A DNA stretch of 64,000 nt from Paraburkholderia oxyphila NBRC 105797 (GCF_000685075.1 NZ_BAYD01000010.1:124001-188000), one strand, 5' to 3'; numbered from the stretch's first letter, positions 45,652 through 54,861 are shown. Numbers and translations: made by a program. Notes: generated by a model not told the origin, from the sequence alone.

Positions 45652-46830
45652 TTAGAAATTGGTGAGTATCGTCGCGGCCGCGAGCGCCGAATCGGCACCG
45701 AGTTGCCCGCCGGAGCACTCGGCGAGCGCAGCCCTTGCGCCTTCCCGCTGACGCGCGCCAGCCGTGCCACGCAGGTGAGTCGTGAGCTCGATCAGCTGCG
45801 CAATGCCGGTGGCCCCAACGGGGTGGCCGCGGCTCAACAGCCCTCCGCCCGGATTTACCGGAAGCCGCCCGCCAACCGACGTGACGCCGTTGCGAAGCAG
45901 CGCGACGCCCTCTCCGGGCGCGGCGAATCCCAGTCGCTCGTAGAGCATGATCTCGGCCGGCGCAGACGCGTCGTGAACTTCCGCCACGTGAATATCTTCC
46001 GGACCCAATCCGGCCGCCTCATAGGCGGCATTCGCAGCCCTTTCGGCCGCGGTCGTGCCAAGGCCGTCCTGGTTGGCCGAAACAATGGCCGACGCCTTGA
46101 CGTAGACGCGCGGCTTCGCCAGGCGTTGCGCGAATGCTTCGCTGACCACAATGGCCGCCGCTGCACCATCCGCGATCGGCGAGCACATGTTCAGCGTCAG
46201 CGGCGTGCTGATCATGCGGCTGCCGAGCACCTCCCCGGCCGTCACCGGTGCGCGGAACTGCGCCCACTCGTTGGTCGATGCGGCCTCCCGGCTCTTGATG
46301 CAGACAAGCGCGAAGTCCTCCGGCGTGGCGCCACTGAACGCCATGTAACGGCGCGCGCGCTCCGCGTAGATGTCCATGAACACCGAGTGCCCCTGAGGCG
46401 CATCCATCTGGAGCCGCGCGCGCTCCTCCACGTCCACTCCGGAGGCGAACGCGCCGAAGGTCACGGCTTTATCTTCGTGCGTGAGCTTCTCCGCCCCGAT
46501 GGCCAGCGCCACATCGGTCTGACCCGACGCGACCGCCAGCCATGCGAGGTGAAATGCCGTCGAACCCGATGCACACGCGTTATCGACATTGATGATGGGA
46601 CGCCCCATCACGCCGGTATTGCGCAGGGCGACCTGTCCTCGAATCGTCTCCTGGCCCGTGACCAGACCGGAAAGCGCATTCGCGAAGTACGTCACACCGA
46701 TCTGCTCGGCTTCGATACCTGAATCGGCCAGAGCGGCGGATAGCGCCTCCTCAGCCAGCGATCGCACCGTGCGGTGCAGAAATTTACCGAATACGGTTTG
46801 CCCAATGCCTGCAACAACGACCCGTCTCAT
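45652..46830 (-). CDS. Thiolase-family acyltransferase (SCP2/lipid-transfer-type thiolase)
   Basis: 392 residues. Nucleophile Cys86 in NVDNACASGSTAF, HDASAPAEI in place of the usual HDCF/NEAF motif, SRGHPVGATG carrying the catalytic His, and a C-terminal Cys in AECSGGQLG. This pattern belongs to SCP-x-like thiolases that cleave beta-ketoacyl-CoA esters, often of branched or cyclic substrates. It is the last gene of the five-gene operon that runs from 51531 and probably carries out the final thiolytic step (inference). Confidence 0.9.
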   Translation of the reverse strand: MRRVVVAGIGQTVFGKFLHRTVRSLAEEALSAALADSGIEAEQIGVTYFANALSGLVTGQETIRGQVALRNTGVMGRPIINVDNACASGSTAFHLAWLAVASGQTDVALAIGAEKLTHEDKAVTFGAFASGVDVEERARLQMDAPQGHSVFMDIYAERARRYMAFSGATPEDFALVCIKSREAASTNEWAQFRAPVTAGEVLGSRMISTPLTLNMCSPIADGAAAAIVVSEAFAQRLAKPRVYVKASAIVSANQDGLGTTAAERAANAAYEAAGLGPEDIHVAEVHDASAPAEIMLYERLGFAAPGEGVALLRNGVTSVGGRLPVNPGGGLLSRGHPVGATGIAQLIELTTHLRGTAGARQREGARAALAECSGGQLGADSALAAATILTNF

Positions 46831-46866
46831 CTCGCCTCCAAAAATGCGCGTACCTGCGTTTACCTG

Positions 46867-47643
46867 TTACTTGCCCGTGAATACCGGTTTGCGTTTCTCC
46901 TGAAACGCGCGGCGCCCTTCCAGCCGATCCTCGGTGTCGCGAAGCAAGCCGAGCGCGAACTGTTCCGACTGAATGGCAGTCAACAGAGGCAAGTCGAGTC
47001 CATCGCGCACGAGCCGCTTCACGGCCCGCACCGCCAGCGGTGCATTGTCGGCAATCCGGCGGGCAATCTTCATGGCCTCGTCCCTCAGGTTTTCCAGCGG
47101 CACGACGCGACTCACGAGGCCGATCCGCAGGGCGGTTTCCGCGTCGATCCGATCGCCCGTCAACATCATCAGCATCGCATCGGACATGCCGACCATGCGC
47201 GGCAGCCGCTGCGTTCCGCCCGCCGCCGGAATGCTGCCGACACACACTTCCGACTGCCCGAACTGGGCATTGCTGGACGCGATGCGGATATCGCACGCCA
47301 GCGCGAGCTCCATCCCGCCCGCGAGCGCAAAGCCATTCACGGCGCAGATCATTGGCTTGTCGATCTCCAGGCCCGCGAAGGGATAGAGCCACTTTTCCCG
47401 GCCAAACGTCAGCTCTGCGAAGCTCTCTTTGGGCGGCATGGTCTTCTTCAGATCGGACCCGGTGCAGAACGCCTTTTCGCCAGCGCCCGTGAGCACGACC
47501 ACGCGAACCCGTTCGTCCCGGTTGGCGATTTCAAACGTGCGGTTCAGCTCTGCAAGCGTCTCCGGATCGAGCGAATTCAACGCTTCGGGCCGGTCAAGAA
47601 CGATGGTTGCGACGGAATCCGTCACCTCATAAAGAATGCTCAT
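46867..47643 (-). CDS. Enoyl-CoA hydratase/isomerase (crotonase) family protein
   Basis: 258 residues. Crotonase fold with the oxyanion-hole regions KAFCTGSDLKK and VNGFALAGGMELALACD, and IPAAGGTQRLPRMVG. Of the two catalytic glutamates of classical hydratase, the first is kept (Glu132 in GQSEV) but the second is replaced by Leu158 (AMLMML instead of AMEMVL). So water addition may work differently or another crotonase reaction is carried out. It lies between MmgE/PrpD and thiolase genes, with 8 and 36 bp gaps. Confidence 0.9.
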   Translation of the reverse strand: MSILYEVTDSVATIVLDRPEALNSLDPETLAELNRTFEIANRDERVRVVVLTGAGEKAFCTGSDLKKTMPPKESFAELTFGREKWLYPFAGLEIDKPMICAVNGFALAGGMELALACDIRIASSNAQFGQSEVCVGSIPAAGGTQRLPRMVGMSDAMLMMLTGDRIDAETALRIGLVSRVVPLENLRDEAMKIARRIADNAPLAVRAVKRLVRDGLDLPLLTAIQSEQFALGLLRDTEDRLEGRRAFQEKRKPVFTGK

Positions 47644-47651
47644 CCCTTACC

Positions 47652-49031
47652 TCATGCAGTTATGTGTTCGATTGCGTTCAGGACATCGCGCACGCTGGCC
47701 GTCCCGATCATTTCCGCGCCGCGATAGAGCGTCCTCGCGTCGATCGGGCTGTCCGCCCATGCGAGGCAGTCCGCCAGCTTGGCGAGCAAGTCATCATCGG
47801 CCAGTGGATTGGACGCGTCGCCGCGCAACGTCTCGACTCGCCGCGAAACGCGGCGGCTGTCCCTCAATGTCACGGAAATTTCCGCCCAGCGCGGCGTGAT
47901 CTCGCCGGGCGCTTCGTGGGCTTTTATGCATGCCATCGCCGTGCGGAGGTGAGGTCGACGCACCGCCTCATCGGCAAACGTCGAGAGGCGAATCTCATCG
48001 TCTTCCAGAGCCGCCGCAATTGCATATTCCATGCTGAACTTCCCCTCGACGCCGTTTTCGGGCAATCGTCTCAATAGCGGGGATAGCGTTCCGTAGCTCG
48101 TCCTGATGTCGATGCGCTCGAAGTCGTCCAGGCCGAAACCAAACTCACGCTTCAGATCGAATAGCCCGTCCAGCGGCCGATGAACCGCGTAGCAAGCCGG
48201 ATACTTCTTGATCTCCACACCCACGCGGTCGATTTCGAGCGGCGCCGTATTCAGCGAAACAAACTCCTGCGAGATATCTTCGTAGTCCGAATACAGTCTC
48301 GTATAACCAGCCTGACCATCCATGGCGAGCGGAGACGCGGTAAAGCCCTGCTCGGCGAGCAAGGTGGCGCGCAGGGCCGCCGCACCGCACTGGCCGGCCT
48401 GAAACGACTTGGCGTCGAATCCGAAGCTTTGGCGCGTTCCGGCGGTTTGCGAGACCGCAAGGCCAATGGCCGAGACCGTCTGGTCGAAATCCAGGGCCAG
48501 CAGATGGGCGCAGGCGGCAGCGGCAGCAACAGTCCCGACCGACGAGGTCATATGCCATCCGCGATCGTAGTGGGTCTTGCTGAGAGCGCTGCCCAGTTTG
48601 CTCGCGATTTCATATCCCACCACATAGCTGCTCGCCAGCCGCAATCCGCCGATATCGCGCGACTCGGCCAACGCAATCAGCGCCGGCAGCAACGCCACGC
48701 TCGGATGCCCGCCCATCGACGATGATGCGTCGTCGAAGTCCAGCACATGAGCGGCAACGCCGTTGTATAGCGCGGCCCCCTCTACCGTCGTCGCGACGCC
48801 CAATCCCCACAGGCGCGCCTTCTGCTCGCCGCCGAAGTCGCCAGAAAGGCCGTGAATATAGTTCCTCACGCGGATCGCGGCTGGTTCCTTGCTCCCTGCT
48901 ACGCAGACCGCAAAGGTATCCGCGATCGCCCTGGCGCACACGCGCAGGTGTTCATCGCTAACCCTCGAGGGCTCAAACGAGCATGCGAATTGCGCGAGTA
49001 TTTCACTCGTCGAAGGCTGCGCCGTCCTCAT
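47652..49031 (-). CDS. MmgE/PrpD-family protein
   Basis: 459 residues, full length. Family hallmarks are CARAIADTFAVCVAGSKEPA, VAAHVLDFDDASSSMGGHPS and LASSYVVGYEIASKLGSALS. The family includes 2-methylcitrate dehydratase, cis-aconitate decarboxylase and iminodisuccinate epimerase, so activity on a di- or tricarboxylate is likely. None of the partner genes of the methylcitrate cycle is present. Its ATG overlaps the stop of the preceding CoA-transferase gene as ATGA. Confidence 0.9.
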   Translation of the reverse strand: MRTAQPSTSEILAQFACSFEPSRVSDEHLRVCARAIADTFAVCVAGSKEPAAIRVRNYIHGLSGDFGGEQKARLWGLGVATTVEGAALYNGVAAHVLDFDDASSSMGGHPSVALLPALIALAESRDIGGLRLASSYVVGYEIASKLGSALSKTHYDRGWHMTSSVGTVAAAAACAHLLALDFDQTVSAIGLAVSQTAGTRQSFGFDAKSFQAGQCGAAALRATLLAEQGFTASPLAMDGQAGYTRLYSDYEDISQEFVSLNTAPLEIDRVGVEIKKYPACYAVHRPLDGLFDLKREFGFGLDDFERIDIRTSYGTLSPLLRRLPENGVEGKFSMEYAIAAALEDDEIRLSTFADEAVRRPHLRTAMACIKAHEAPGEITPRWAEISVTLRDSRRVSRRVETLRGDASNPLADDDLLAKLADCLAWADSPIDARTLYRGAEMIGTASVRDVLNAIEHITA

Positions 49032-50248
49032 GTCAACACCCCCTTCAGGCGCAAGCTGGCGACCCCGGCTTCATCCATGCCGAAGACGTCCCGGCAAACC
49101 TCCTCGGTATGCTGTCCCAAGAGCGGCGCTGGCCAGCGCACGGTCTCGCTGTGTCCACTGATACGAAATGGCGGTGCGTTATAGATCGCTTCGCCCATCT
49201 CCGGGTGTTGCAGCCGGACCCAGTGCTGCCGATGCTGCAACTGCAGGTCGCGCTCCACGATATCCTCCGCGCTGCGCACAACCCCTGCCGGCACGCCATG
49301 ACGCTGCAGTCTCGCCATCAGCGCATCCGCTTCGTAGCGGCTGGTCGCCTGCGCCAGCGCCGCGTCGAGTTCATCCCCGTTTGCCTTGCGATCGTGCGCT
49401 GTCGAGAACTGCGCCGCGCGCAACCCATCCGCTTCGGGAAGCGCCGCAACAAGTCCGCTCCATGCCGCTTCGGTCCCGGCCGAGATCGCGATCCACCGGT
49501 CCACGCCCTGGCACGGATAGACGCCATGCGGCGCAGTCGCGGGATGCCGATTGCCCATACGGCCGCCCACATTGCCGTTTGCCGCGCAATCCATCATCGT
49601 GGGGCCGAGCAGTGCAACGGTCGGTTCGGTCTGCGCCACGTCGATGTACTGCCCCTGCCCGGTGCGGCGACGGTGGCGCAAGGCCGCCAGCACGGCAAAG
49701 GCCGCATGGCATGGATTGGGAATATGGTCGGGGAAGTTGGTCCCCGTGCCAGCCGGCTCCTTGTCCGGCAGCCCGGAGAGAAACTGAAGCCCGGTCAGCG
49801 CGCCGATCGTCAGGCCGAAGCCAAGGTACTTGTGCTCCGGGCCGGACGAACCTTGCATCGACATCGCCAGATAGATCGCGTCGGGACGAATCTTCTTCAC
49901 CGCTTCATAGCCGAGGCCGAACTTCTCCATCGTGCCCGGGGTGAAGTTATTGGCGACGATGTCGCTCGTTTCAATCAGTTGCCGGGCCAGTTCCTGGCCC
50001 TCTGCGGTCTTGAGGTTGAGCGTGATGCTCTTCTTGTTGCTGTTGCGGTCGGCGAAGTAGCCGCTGCGATTGACGCCTGGCACGCCCTGGGCGTAGGGAC
50101 GGCTGCCGCGTAGCGCATCGAGGCGGTCCGCGCTTTCGACTTTGATGACGTCCGCACCGTGATCGGCAAATAGCTTGGTCGTGAACGAGCCCGCTCCGAT
50201 CCATGTGAAGTCGGCAATCCGAATGCCTTCAAGAGGAAGCTTGTTCAA
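49028..50248 (-). CDS. Type III (CaiB/BaiF) CoA-transferase, catalytic subunit candidate
   Basis: 406 residues with a TTG start at 50248, chosen because the TTG overlaps the upstream stop as TTGA, has AGGAG 7 bp before it and gives the family N-terminus NKLPLEGIRIADFTWIGAG. Asp174 in NFPDHIPN is in the position of the catalytic Asp that carries the acyl anhydride in type III transferases. It moves CoA between carboxylic acids. Directly coupled to a second family member upstream, so a hetero-oligomer is plausible. Confidence 0.9.
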   Translation of the reverse strand: MNKLPLEGIRIADFTWIGAGSFTTKLFADHGADVIKVESADRLDALRGSRPYAQGVPGVNRSGYFADRNSNKKSITLNLKTAEGQELARQLIETSDIVANNFTPGTMEKFGLGYEAVKKIRPDAIYLAMSMQGSSGPEHKYLGFGLTIGALTGLQFLSGLPDKEPAGTGTNFPDHIPNPCHAAFAVLAALRHRRRTGQGQYIDVAQTEPTVALLGPTMMDCAANGNVGGRMGNRHPATAPHGVYPCQGVDRWIAISAGTEAAWSGLVAALPEADGLRAAQFSTAHDRKANGDELDAALAQATSRYEADALMARLQRHGVPAGVVRSAEDIVERDLQLQHRQHWVRLQHPEMGEAIYNAPPFRISGHSETVRWPAPLLGQHTEEVCRDVFGMDEAGVASLRLKGVLT

Positions 50249-51531
50249 TTCGAAACTCCTGCTTGTTGTAGCGCCGAGCGCTCTGCCTTGCCGTAGCCGA
50301 GCCCGGCAAGAATCTCGTCCGTGTGTTGACCCATGAGCGGTGCGGGCGACGGTGCGTGCCACGGCGTCTCCGAGAATCGATAAGGCGCGCCCGGCGCGAC
50401 GATGTCCTGCCCGGATGGCAGATGCTTGATCGAGCCGAAAAACTCCCGGTAAGCAAGCTGCCGGTTCTCGATGATGTCCTTCGGCATGCTAATTGGACAG
50501 ACCGGGATGCGGCGCTCCTGGCCGGTTTGATACAGCCAGACCTTGGTGTGCTTTTTTGCGAACGGCACGAACAGCTCGGAGAAGCGATGCTTGGCTTCCT
50601 CGGTCACGAGATAGTCGTGATCCTTCCAGGCGTCTTCGAGTAGCTGGGCGGCTTCGGCCACGCCGTCGTCGATCATCCACTGCACCGTCGACTCCCAGAA
50701 TCGCGCCGACGCGATCCCCCCAGCCATCAGATAGATTTGTCCGTCCGCGCAGTCGAAGACTCCGGTCCCGGCCATCTTCAGCTGGCCGGACTCCCGCTTG
50801 CGAACGACGCGTTCGAGGTCATAGAACTGGATGGCATTCTCCATCCCCATGACCACGCACTCCTGGATCGAAACATCGATGTGCGAGCCGCCTTGATGTC
50901 CGGGCTCGCCAGTTTGACCGAGCAGCGCGATCATGGACGCGACAGAGGCGAATTGCGCAGCAGCCAGATAGGCCAGATTGCCGTGTGCCGCGATCGGCGG
51001 ACTATCCGGGTAGCCGCCAAGGTAGAGCATGCCGCCCAGCGCGAGAGCGACAATATCCTCGGACTCGTAATTCGCATACGGACCGTCTTGACCGAAGGGC
51101 GTGATGCTGGTCATCACGAGATCCGGCGCGACCGCGGCGAGCGAAGCGTAATCCAGGCCCCGCTTCGCCATCACGCCCGGCTTCTCGGATTCGATCAGCA
51201 GATCCGCTCGCTTGACGAGCTCGATAAAAGCACGCTGCCCTTCGGGCCGGTCGAGATCGAGGCAGACGCTCTTCTTGCCGGCATTGAAATACGTGAAAGG
51301 GAGGCTGTATTCCGGATCGACGTGGTTGTCGAGGAATGGCCCTTCCCGACGCACGCTGGACCCGTTCAGCGGCTCCACGAGGATCACCTCCGCGCCGAGA
51401 TCCGAAAACTGCTTGCCGCAATATTGTCCGGCCAGGCCAGACATGTCCACGACCCTGAGCCCTTCGAGCGCCGAAGGTCTCTTCAACGCTTCGTGAGCGT
51501 CGGCCACGCCACTATTCACTGTGTTGTTCAT
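50245..51531 (-). CDS. Type III (CaiB/BaiF) CoA-transferase homologue lacking the catalytic Asp
   Basis: 428 residues. LEGLRVVDMSGLAGQYCGKQ and YFNAGKKSVCLDLDRPEGQR are clear CaiB-family blocks. In the region where the nucleophilic Asp is expected (residues 181-196, AAHGNLAYLAAAQFAS) there is no Asp. It is therefore probably a structural or regulatory partner of the next gene product rather than an enzyme by itself (inference). First gene of the operon; the ATG at 51531 starts MNNTVNSG. Confidence 0.87.
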   Translation of the reverse strand: MNNTVNSGVADAHEALKRPSALEGLRVVDMSGLAGQYCGKQFSDLGAEVILVEPLNGSSVRREGPFLDNHVDPEYSLPFTYFNAGKKSVCLDLDRPEGQRAFIELVKRADLLIESEKPGVMAKRGLDYASLAAVAPDLVMTSITPFGQDGPYANYESEDIVALALGGMLYLGGYPDSPPIAAHGNLAYLAAAQFASVASMIALLGQTGEPGHQGGSHIDVSIQECVVMGMENAIQFYDLERVVRKRESGQLKMAGTGVFDCADGQIYLMAGGIASARFWESTVQWMIDDGVAEAAQLLEDAWKDHDYLVTEEAKHRFSELFVPFAKKHTKVWLYQTGQERRIPVCPISMPKDIIENRQLAYREFFGSIKHLPSGQDIVAPGAPYRFSETPWHAPSPAPLMGQHTDEILAGLGYGKAERSALQQAGVSN

Positions 51532-51608
51532 GTAGATGCCTTCTCTCTCTCCACCATGCTGGCGCATGCCAGCGCTTTCGGAGTGAAAGTTATGCCCACG
51601 CAGGCAAC

Positions 51609-51732
51609 GGAACAAGAACGGAAACTTTCTTTCTGTTATGCATGCGCGGCATAGGGAGGCGCGCGTCGCTCGCGCAAGAACAGAAAGCAGCAAGAAACGG
51701 CATATCAGAAAGAAACATTCCGTTCTTGTTGG
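51609..51732. promoter_or_regulatory. Large imperfect inverted repeat (2 x 33 bp) in the divergent promoter region
   Basis: The arm 51609-51641 and the arm 51700-51732 are inverted copies of one another with 28 of 33 identical positions. Each arm contains its own 18-bp dyad of form GAAnGnAAnnTTnCnTTC. The arm centres are 91 bp apart. Between them are further partial copies (AAGAACAGAAAG and AAGAAACGG). The arrangement suggests two or more operator sites for one regulator controlling both the CoA-transferase operon and the flavin reductase gene, possibly by DNA looping. Confidence 0.7.
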
Positions 51733-51808
51733 CGTGGGCCGCCTTCCCTAGCATGGACTCACCCGCTCAAGCTGGAAGCGGATCAACCAACACAGCTCAC
51801 TTCGGCAT

Positions 51809-52417
51809 ATGGACCATACTTCATACGAAACGGTGGACCTTCTGGGTTTCACCGAGGAAAATCGTTATAAATTCCTCACGGGCTCCGTCGTTCCGCGCCC
51901 CATCGCGCTGGTGACATCCCAGAACGACGAAGGCGTCCTCAACGCCGCGCCATTCAGCCAGTTCGTGATCCTGTGCGTGACCCCACCGTTGCTCGGCATC
52001 GTCGCCCAGACTCGCCCCACCGGGTACAAGGACACCGTGCGCAACATCTTGCGTTCGGGCCAGTTCGTCATCAACGTGGTGTCGGAACACATGGCGGACC
52101 AGGTGCAGCAATGTGCGGTCGAATATCCGTCGACGGTCAGCGAGGTCGAAGAGGTCGGATTCAGCACGCTGCCTTCCGTGACCGTGCTGCCGAAGAGAAT
52201 CAAGGAATCGCCGCTTCAATTCGAATGCCGCCTTCATGAGCATCACGAATTCGGCACGGAGGGCTCGCCAACGACGATGATCGTCGGCGAAGTCGTGCTG
52301 GTTCACTGCGCGGAAGGGGTACGCGAAGGGCACCGGGTCAATCACGACGCGCTGCGCCCGTTGGGCCGGATTGCAGGCCGAAGCTATTGCCGCACGCAGG
52401 ACACCTTGAGCGTTTGA
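51809..52417 (+). CDS. Flavin reductase family (DIM6/NTAB) FMN-binding protein
   Basis: 202 residues. YKFLTGSVVPRPIALVTSQN and NAAPFSQFVILCVTPPLLGI form the FMN-binding split barrel; GEVVLVHCAEG is the expected late strand. The family reduces or binds FMN and may feed an oxygenase or act as a reductase on its own. No flavin-dependent oxygenase is adjacent. Divergent from the CoA-transferase operon and likely under common control; the MFS gene begins 98 bp downstream. Confidence 0.88.
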   Translation: MDHTSYETVDLLGFTEENRYKFLTGSVVPRPIALVTSQNDEGVLNAAPFSQFVILCVTPPLLGIVAQTRPTGYKDTVRNILRSGQFVINVVSEHMADQVQQCAVEYPSTVSEVEEVGFSTLPSVTVLPKRIKESPLQFECRLHEHHEFGTEGSPTTMIVGEVVLVHCAEGVREGHRVNHDALRPLGRIAGRSYCRTQDTLSV

Positions 52418-52515
52418 GGCCGCCAGGCGACGCACACCTGCAACAGGATACGGACGTTGAAGCCAAACCTATGGTCCGATCCGCTCCCCTTTTTGCCATC
52501 CCTCTGGAGACACCT

Positions 52516-53895
52516 ATGGCAGACAGTGCTGCGCCGGCCGTCGCGCAGGCGCCATCACGCGATGAAACGCAGCTCTATTCGCGCATTGGCTGGCGAATTT
52601 TCCCACTGGTGCTGCTGGGCTATATATTCGCCTACCTCGATCGCATCAATATCGGATTCGCCGCGCTGCACATGAAGGCAGACCTCGGATTCACCGACGC
52701 CGTCTACGGACTGGGCGCGGGGATTTTCTTTGCGAGCTATCTGGCCTTTGAAGTGCCGAGCAATCTGCTCTTGCAGCGAATTGGAGCCCGCCTGACGCTG
52801 GCCCGCATCATGATTTGCTGGGGCATCACCTCGAGCTGCATGATGTTCGTGCGCACGCCCGCGATGTTCTACGCGCTGCGTGTTCTGCTCGGAATGTTCG
52901 AGGCGGGATTTACGCCAGGCGTCGTGTTCTATCTGACGCTCTGGTATCCCAAGGCCAGGCTCGCGCGGGTCACCGCGCTGTTCCTGAGCGGCGGCGTGCT
53001 GGCCGGTCTGGTGGGCTCGCCGCTCTCCGGCTTGATCGTCGATTCGATGGCGGGATTGCACGGCCTGCGCGGCTGGCAATGGCTTTTCCTGCTCGAAGGC
53101 GTGCCGTCCGTGCTGCTTGGCCTGGCCTGCCTGTTGTGGTTGCCGAACGGCCCGCATGAGGCCCGCTGGCTCTCGGACGATGAACGGCAGTCCGTCCTGG
53201 AAGGCGCGTCGCGGGAAAGTCACGGGAAACGGGCAGGCTTTGCCGGCGCGCTGCGCGATTTCAACGTCTACGCGATCGCGCTCGCCTGGTTCACCGTCAT
53301 TTGCGGCACCTACGTGATTTCGTTCTGGCTTCCGCTGATGCTGCGTCATGCGGGGCTGCTCACGGCATCGCAAATCGGCCTGTGGTCCACCATTCCCTAT
53401 GGTCTCGGCGCAATCGGGATGCTCGTGCTGTCCCTTCATTCGGATCGCACGCTGGAGCGCCGGTGGCATGCCGCCGGCTGCGCATTGGCGGGTGCCGCCG
53501 CACTTGGATCGCTGCCTTTCGTCTGGTCCAGTTTTCCTCTCGCGCTCGCTTCGTTGAGCGTGGCCACGATCTCGGTCTTTGGCGCCATGCCGATTCTGTT
53601 CTCGGTGCCCATGACCCTGCTGCCGCGCTCTTCGGCACCGGGCGGCATCGCGTTGATCAATTCGATCGGCCAGACCGGGGGGTTCCTGAGCCCGTTTGTC
53701 GTGGGCTGGGTCAAAACGTATACCGGCAGCTTCGATTTCGGCCTGTATTTCATGGCGCTCCTGCTCGCACTCGGCGCATGCGTGATCCTCTTTGTAGTCA
53801 GGACTACCCCGCAAGTTCCGCGCGAATCTGTCGATGAATCGGCCCCGGTAAGGCTTGCGTCCCGGCCCGGCGCCGAAAGCGAGAAATCCGCGTAA
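52516..53895 (+). CDS. MFS transporter, anion:cation symporter (ACS) family
   Basis: 459 residues, twelve membrane segments. RIFPLVLLGYIFAYLDRINI and FEVPSNLLLQRIGARLTLAR are typical ACS-family motifs (as in hydroxyphenylacetate, phthalate and tartrate permeases), and FEAGFTPGVVFYLTLWYPKA follows. It probably imports the organic acid that the CoA-transferase operon activates (inference). The ATG at 52516 was preferred to an in-frame ATG 129 bp upstream because GGAGA precedes it and homology starts soon after. Confidence 0.9.
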   Translation: MADSAAPAVAQAPSRDETQLYSRIGWRIFPLVLLGYIFAYLDRINIGFAALHMKADLGFTDAVYGLGAGIFFASYLAFEVPSNLLLQRIGARLTLARIMICWGITSSCMMFVRTPAMFYALRVLLGMFEAGFTPGVVFYLTLWYPKARLARVTALFLSGGVLAGLVGSPLSGLIVDSMAGLHGLRGWQWLFLLEGVPSVLLGLACLLWLPNGPHEARWLSDDERQSVLEGASRESHGKRAGFAGALRDFNVYAIALAWFTVICGTYVISFWLPLMLRHAGLLTASQIGLWSTIPYGLGAIGMLVLSLHSDRTLERRWHAAGCALAGAAALGSLPFVWSSFPLALASLSVATISVFGAMPILFSVPMTLLPRSSAPGGIALINSIGQTGGFLSPFVVGWVKTYTGSFDFGLYFMALLLALGACVILFVVRTTPQVPRESVDESAPVRLASRPGAESEKSA

Positions 53896-53967
53896 GGCCC
53901 GCGTGGATCACGCTAGAATGGTCACGACGACAGGCATGGGGCCCTACTAGAGCGGTCTTTTCCAACC

Positions 53968-54861
53968 ATGGACATCAAGCAGCTTCGCTATTTCGTCCGC
54001 ATCGCTGAATTGGGCAGCGTCGGCAAGGCATCCGATGTCTTGTCGATCGCCCAGCCAACTTTGAGCAGGCAGGTTCGCGCGCTCGAGGTCGAGCTCAAGA
54101 CGTCGCTTTTCTCGCGCAATGGCCGCGGCGTGATCTTGACGCCGGCGGGCCGCCGGTTTCTCGAACATGCACGCGGCGTACTTCACGCCGCCGACTCGGC
54201 GCTGATTGCGTTGAAGGACGGCACAGCGGTCTATGAAGGGCGCGTGGTGGCGGGCCTCACGCCGAGTGTCGGGCGAACCTTGATCCCGACATTCGTCGAA
54301 CGCTTCGTCGAGCGTTTCCCGAAGGCCTCGCTCAGTCTGGTCGAAGGCTATTCGCTTCCGCTCCACGAACAGATGCTGCTCGGGCAACTGGATTTTGCAA
54401 TCGTTCTGAACCCCGCCACGTCGCCGAGCCTCGTCATCGAACCCATTGCAACGCAGGGGCTCTATCTGATCGGCTTGCATCCGGTCGGTCCTTCGGCCGA
54501 AGAAGTCGCATTGAGCGAGCTCGCCCGAATCCCGTTGATCATGCCCCACGCTTCGCATGCGATCAAGCCGCTGCTCCAGTTCGAGGCAGCGCGCCTGGGC
54601 ATCATGTTGAACATGGAACTCGAGATCGACGCGGTGCGCTCCATCATCGAGCTGGTCGAGCGCGGCATAGGCTACACCGTCATGCCGATCAACTCGATAC
54701 GGGTCAGCAACCATCCCACCTTGCACTGGCAACGGATCATCGCGCCCGAGATCGAGGTGACGCTTTCGATGATCACGCCCGTCAAGCGGCCCCACACCGC
54801 ACTGCCGGTGGAAGCGGCGCGCCTCGCGATGGAAACCCTCGTTTCCCTGTTGAATCGCTAG
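53968..54861 (+). CDS. LysR-family transcriptional regulator
   Basis: 297 residues. DIKQLRYFVRIAELGSVGKA begins the winged helix-turn-helix (1-60), in the CynR/GltC-like style; the effector domain follows. It is 72 bp downstream of the MFS gene in the same direction and is the nearest regulator to the inverted repeat at 51609-51732, so it is the candidate regulator of both divergent units. It converges with the MHS transporter gene. Confidence 0.9.
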   Translation: MDIKQLRYFVRIAELGSVGKASDVLSIAQPTLSRQVRALEVELKTSLFSRNGRGVILTPAGRRFLEHARGVLHAADSALIALKDGTAVYEGRVVAGLTPSVGRTLIPTFVERFVERFPKASLSLVEGYSLPLHEQMLLGQLDFAIVLNPATSPSLVIEPIATQGLYLIGLHPVGPSAEEVALSELARIPLIMPHASHAIKPLLQFEAARLGIMLNMELEIDAVRSIIELVERGIGYTVMPINSIRVSNHPTLHWQRIIAPEIEVTLSMITPVKRPHTALPVEAARLAMETLVSLLNR

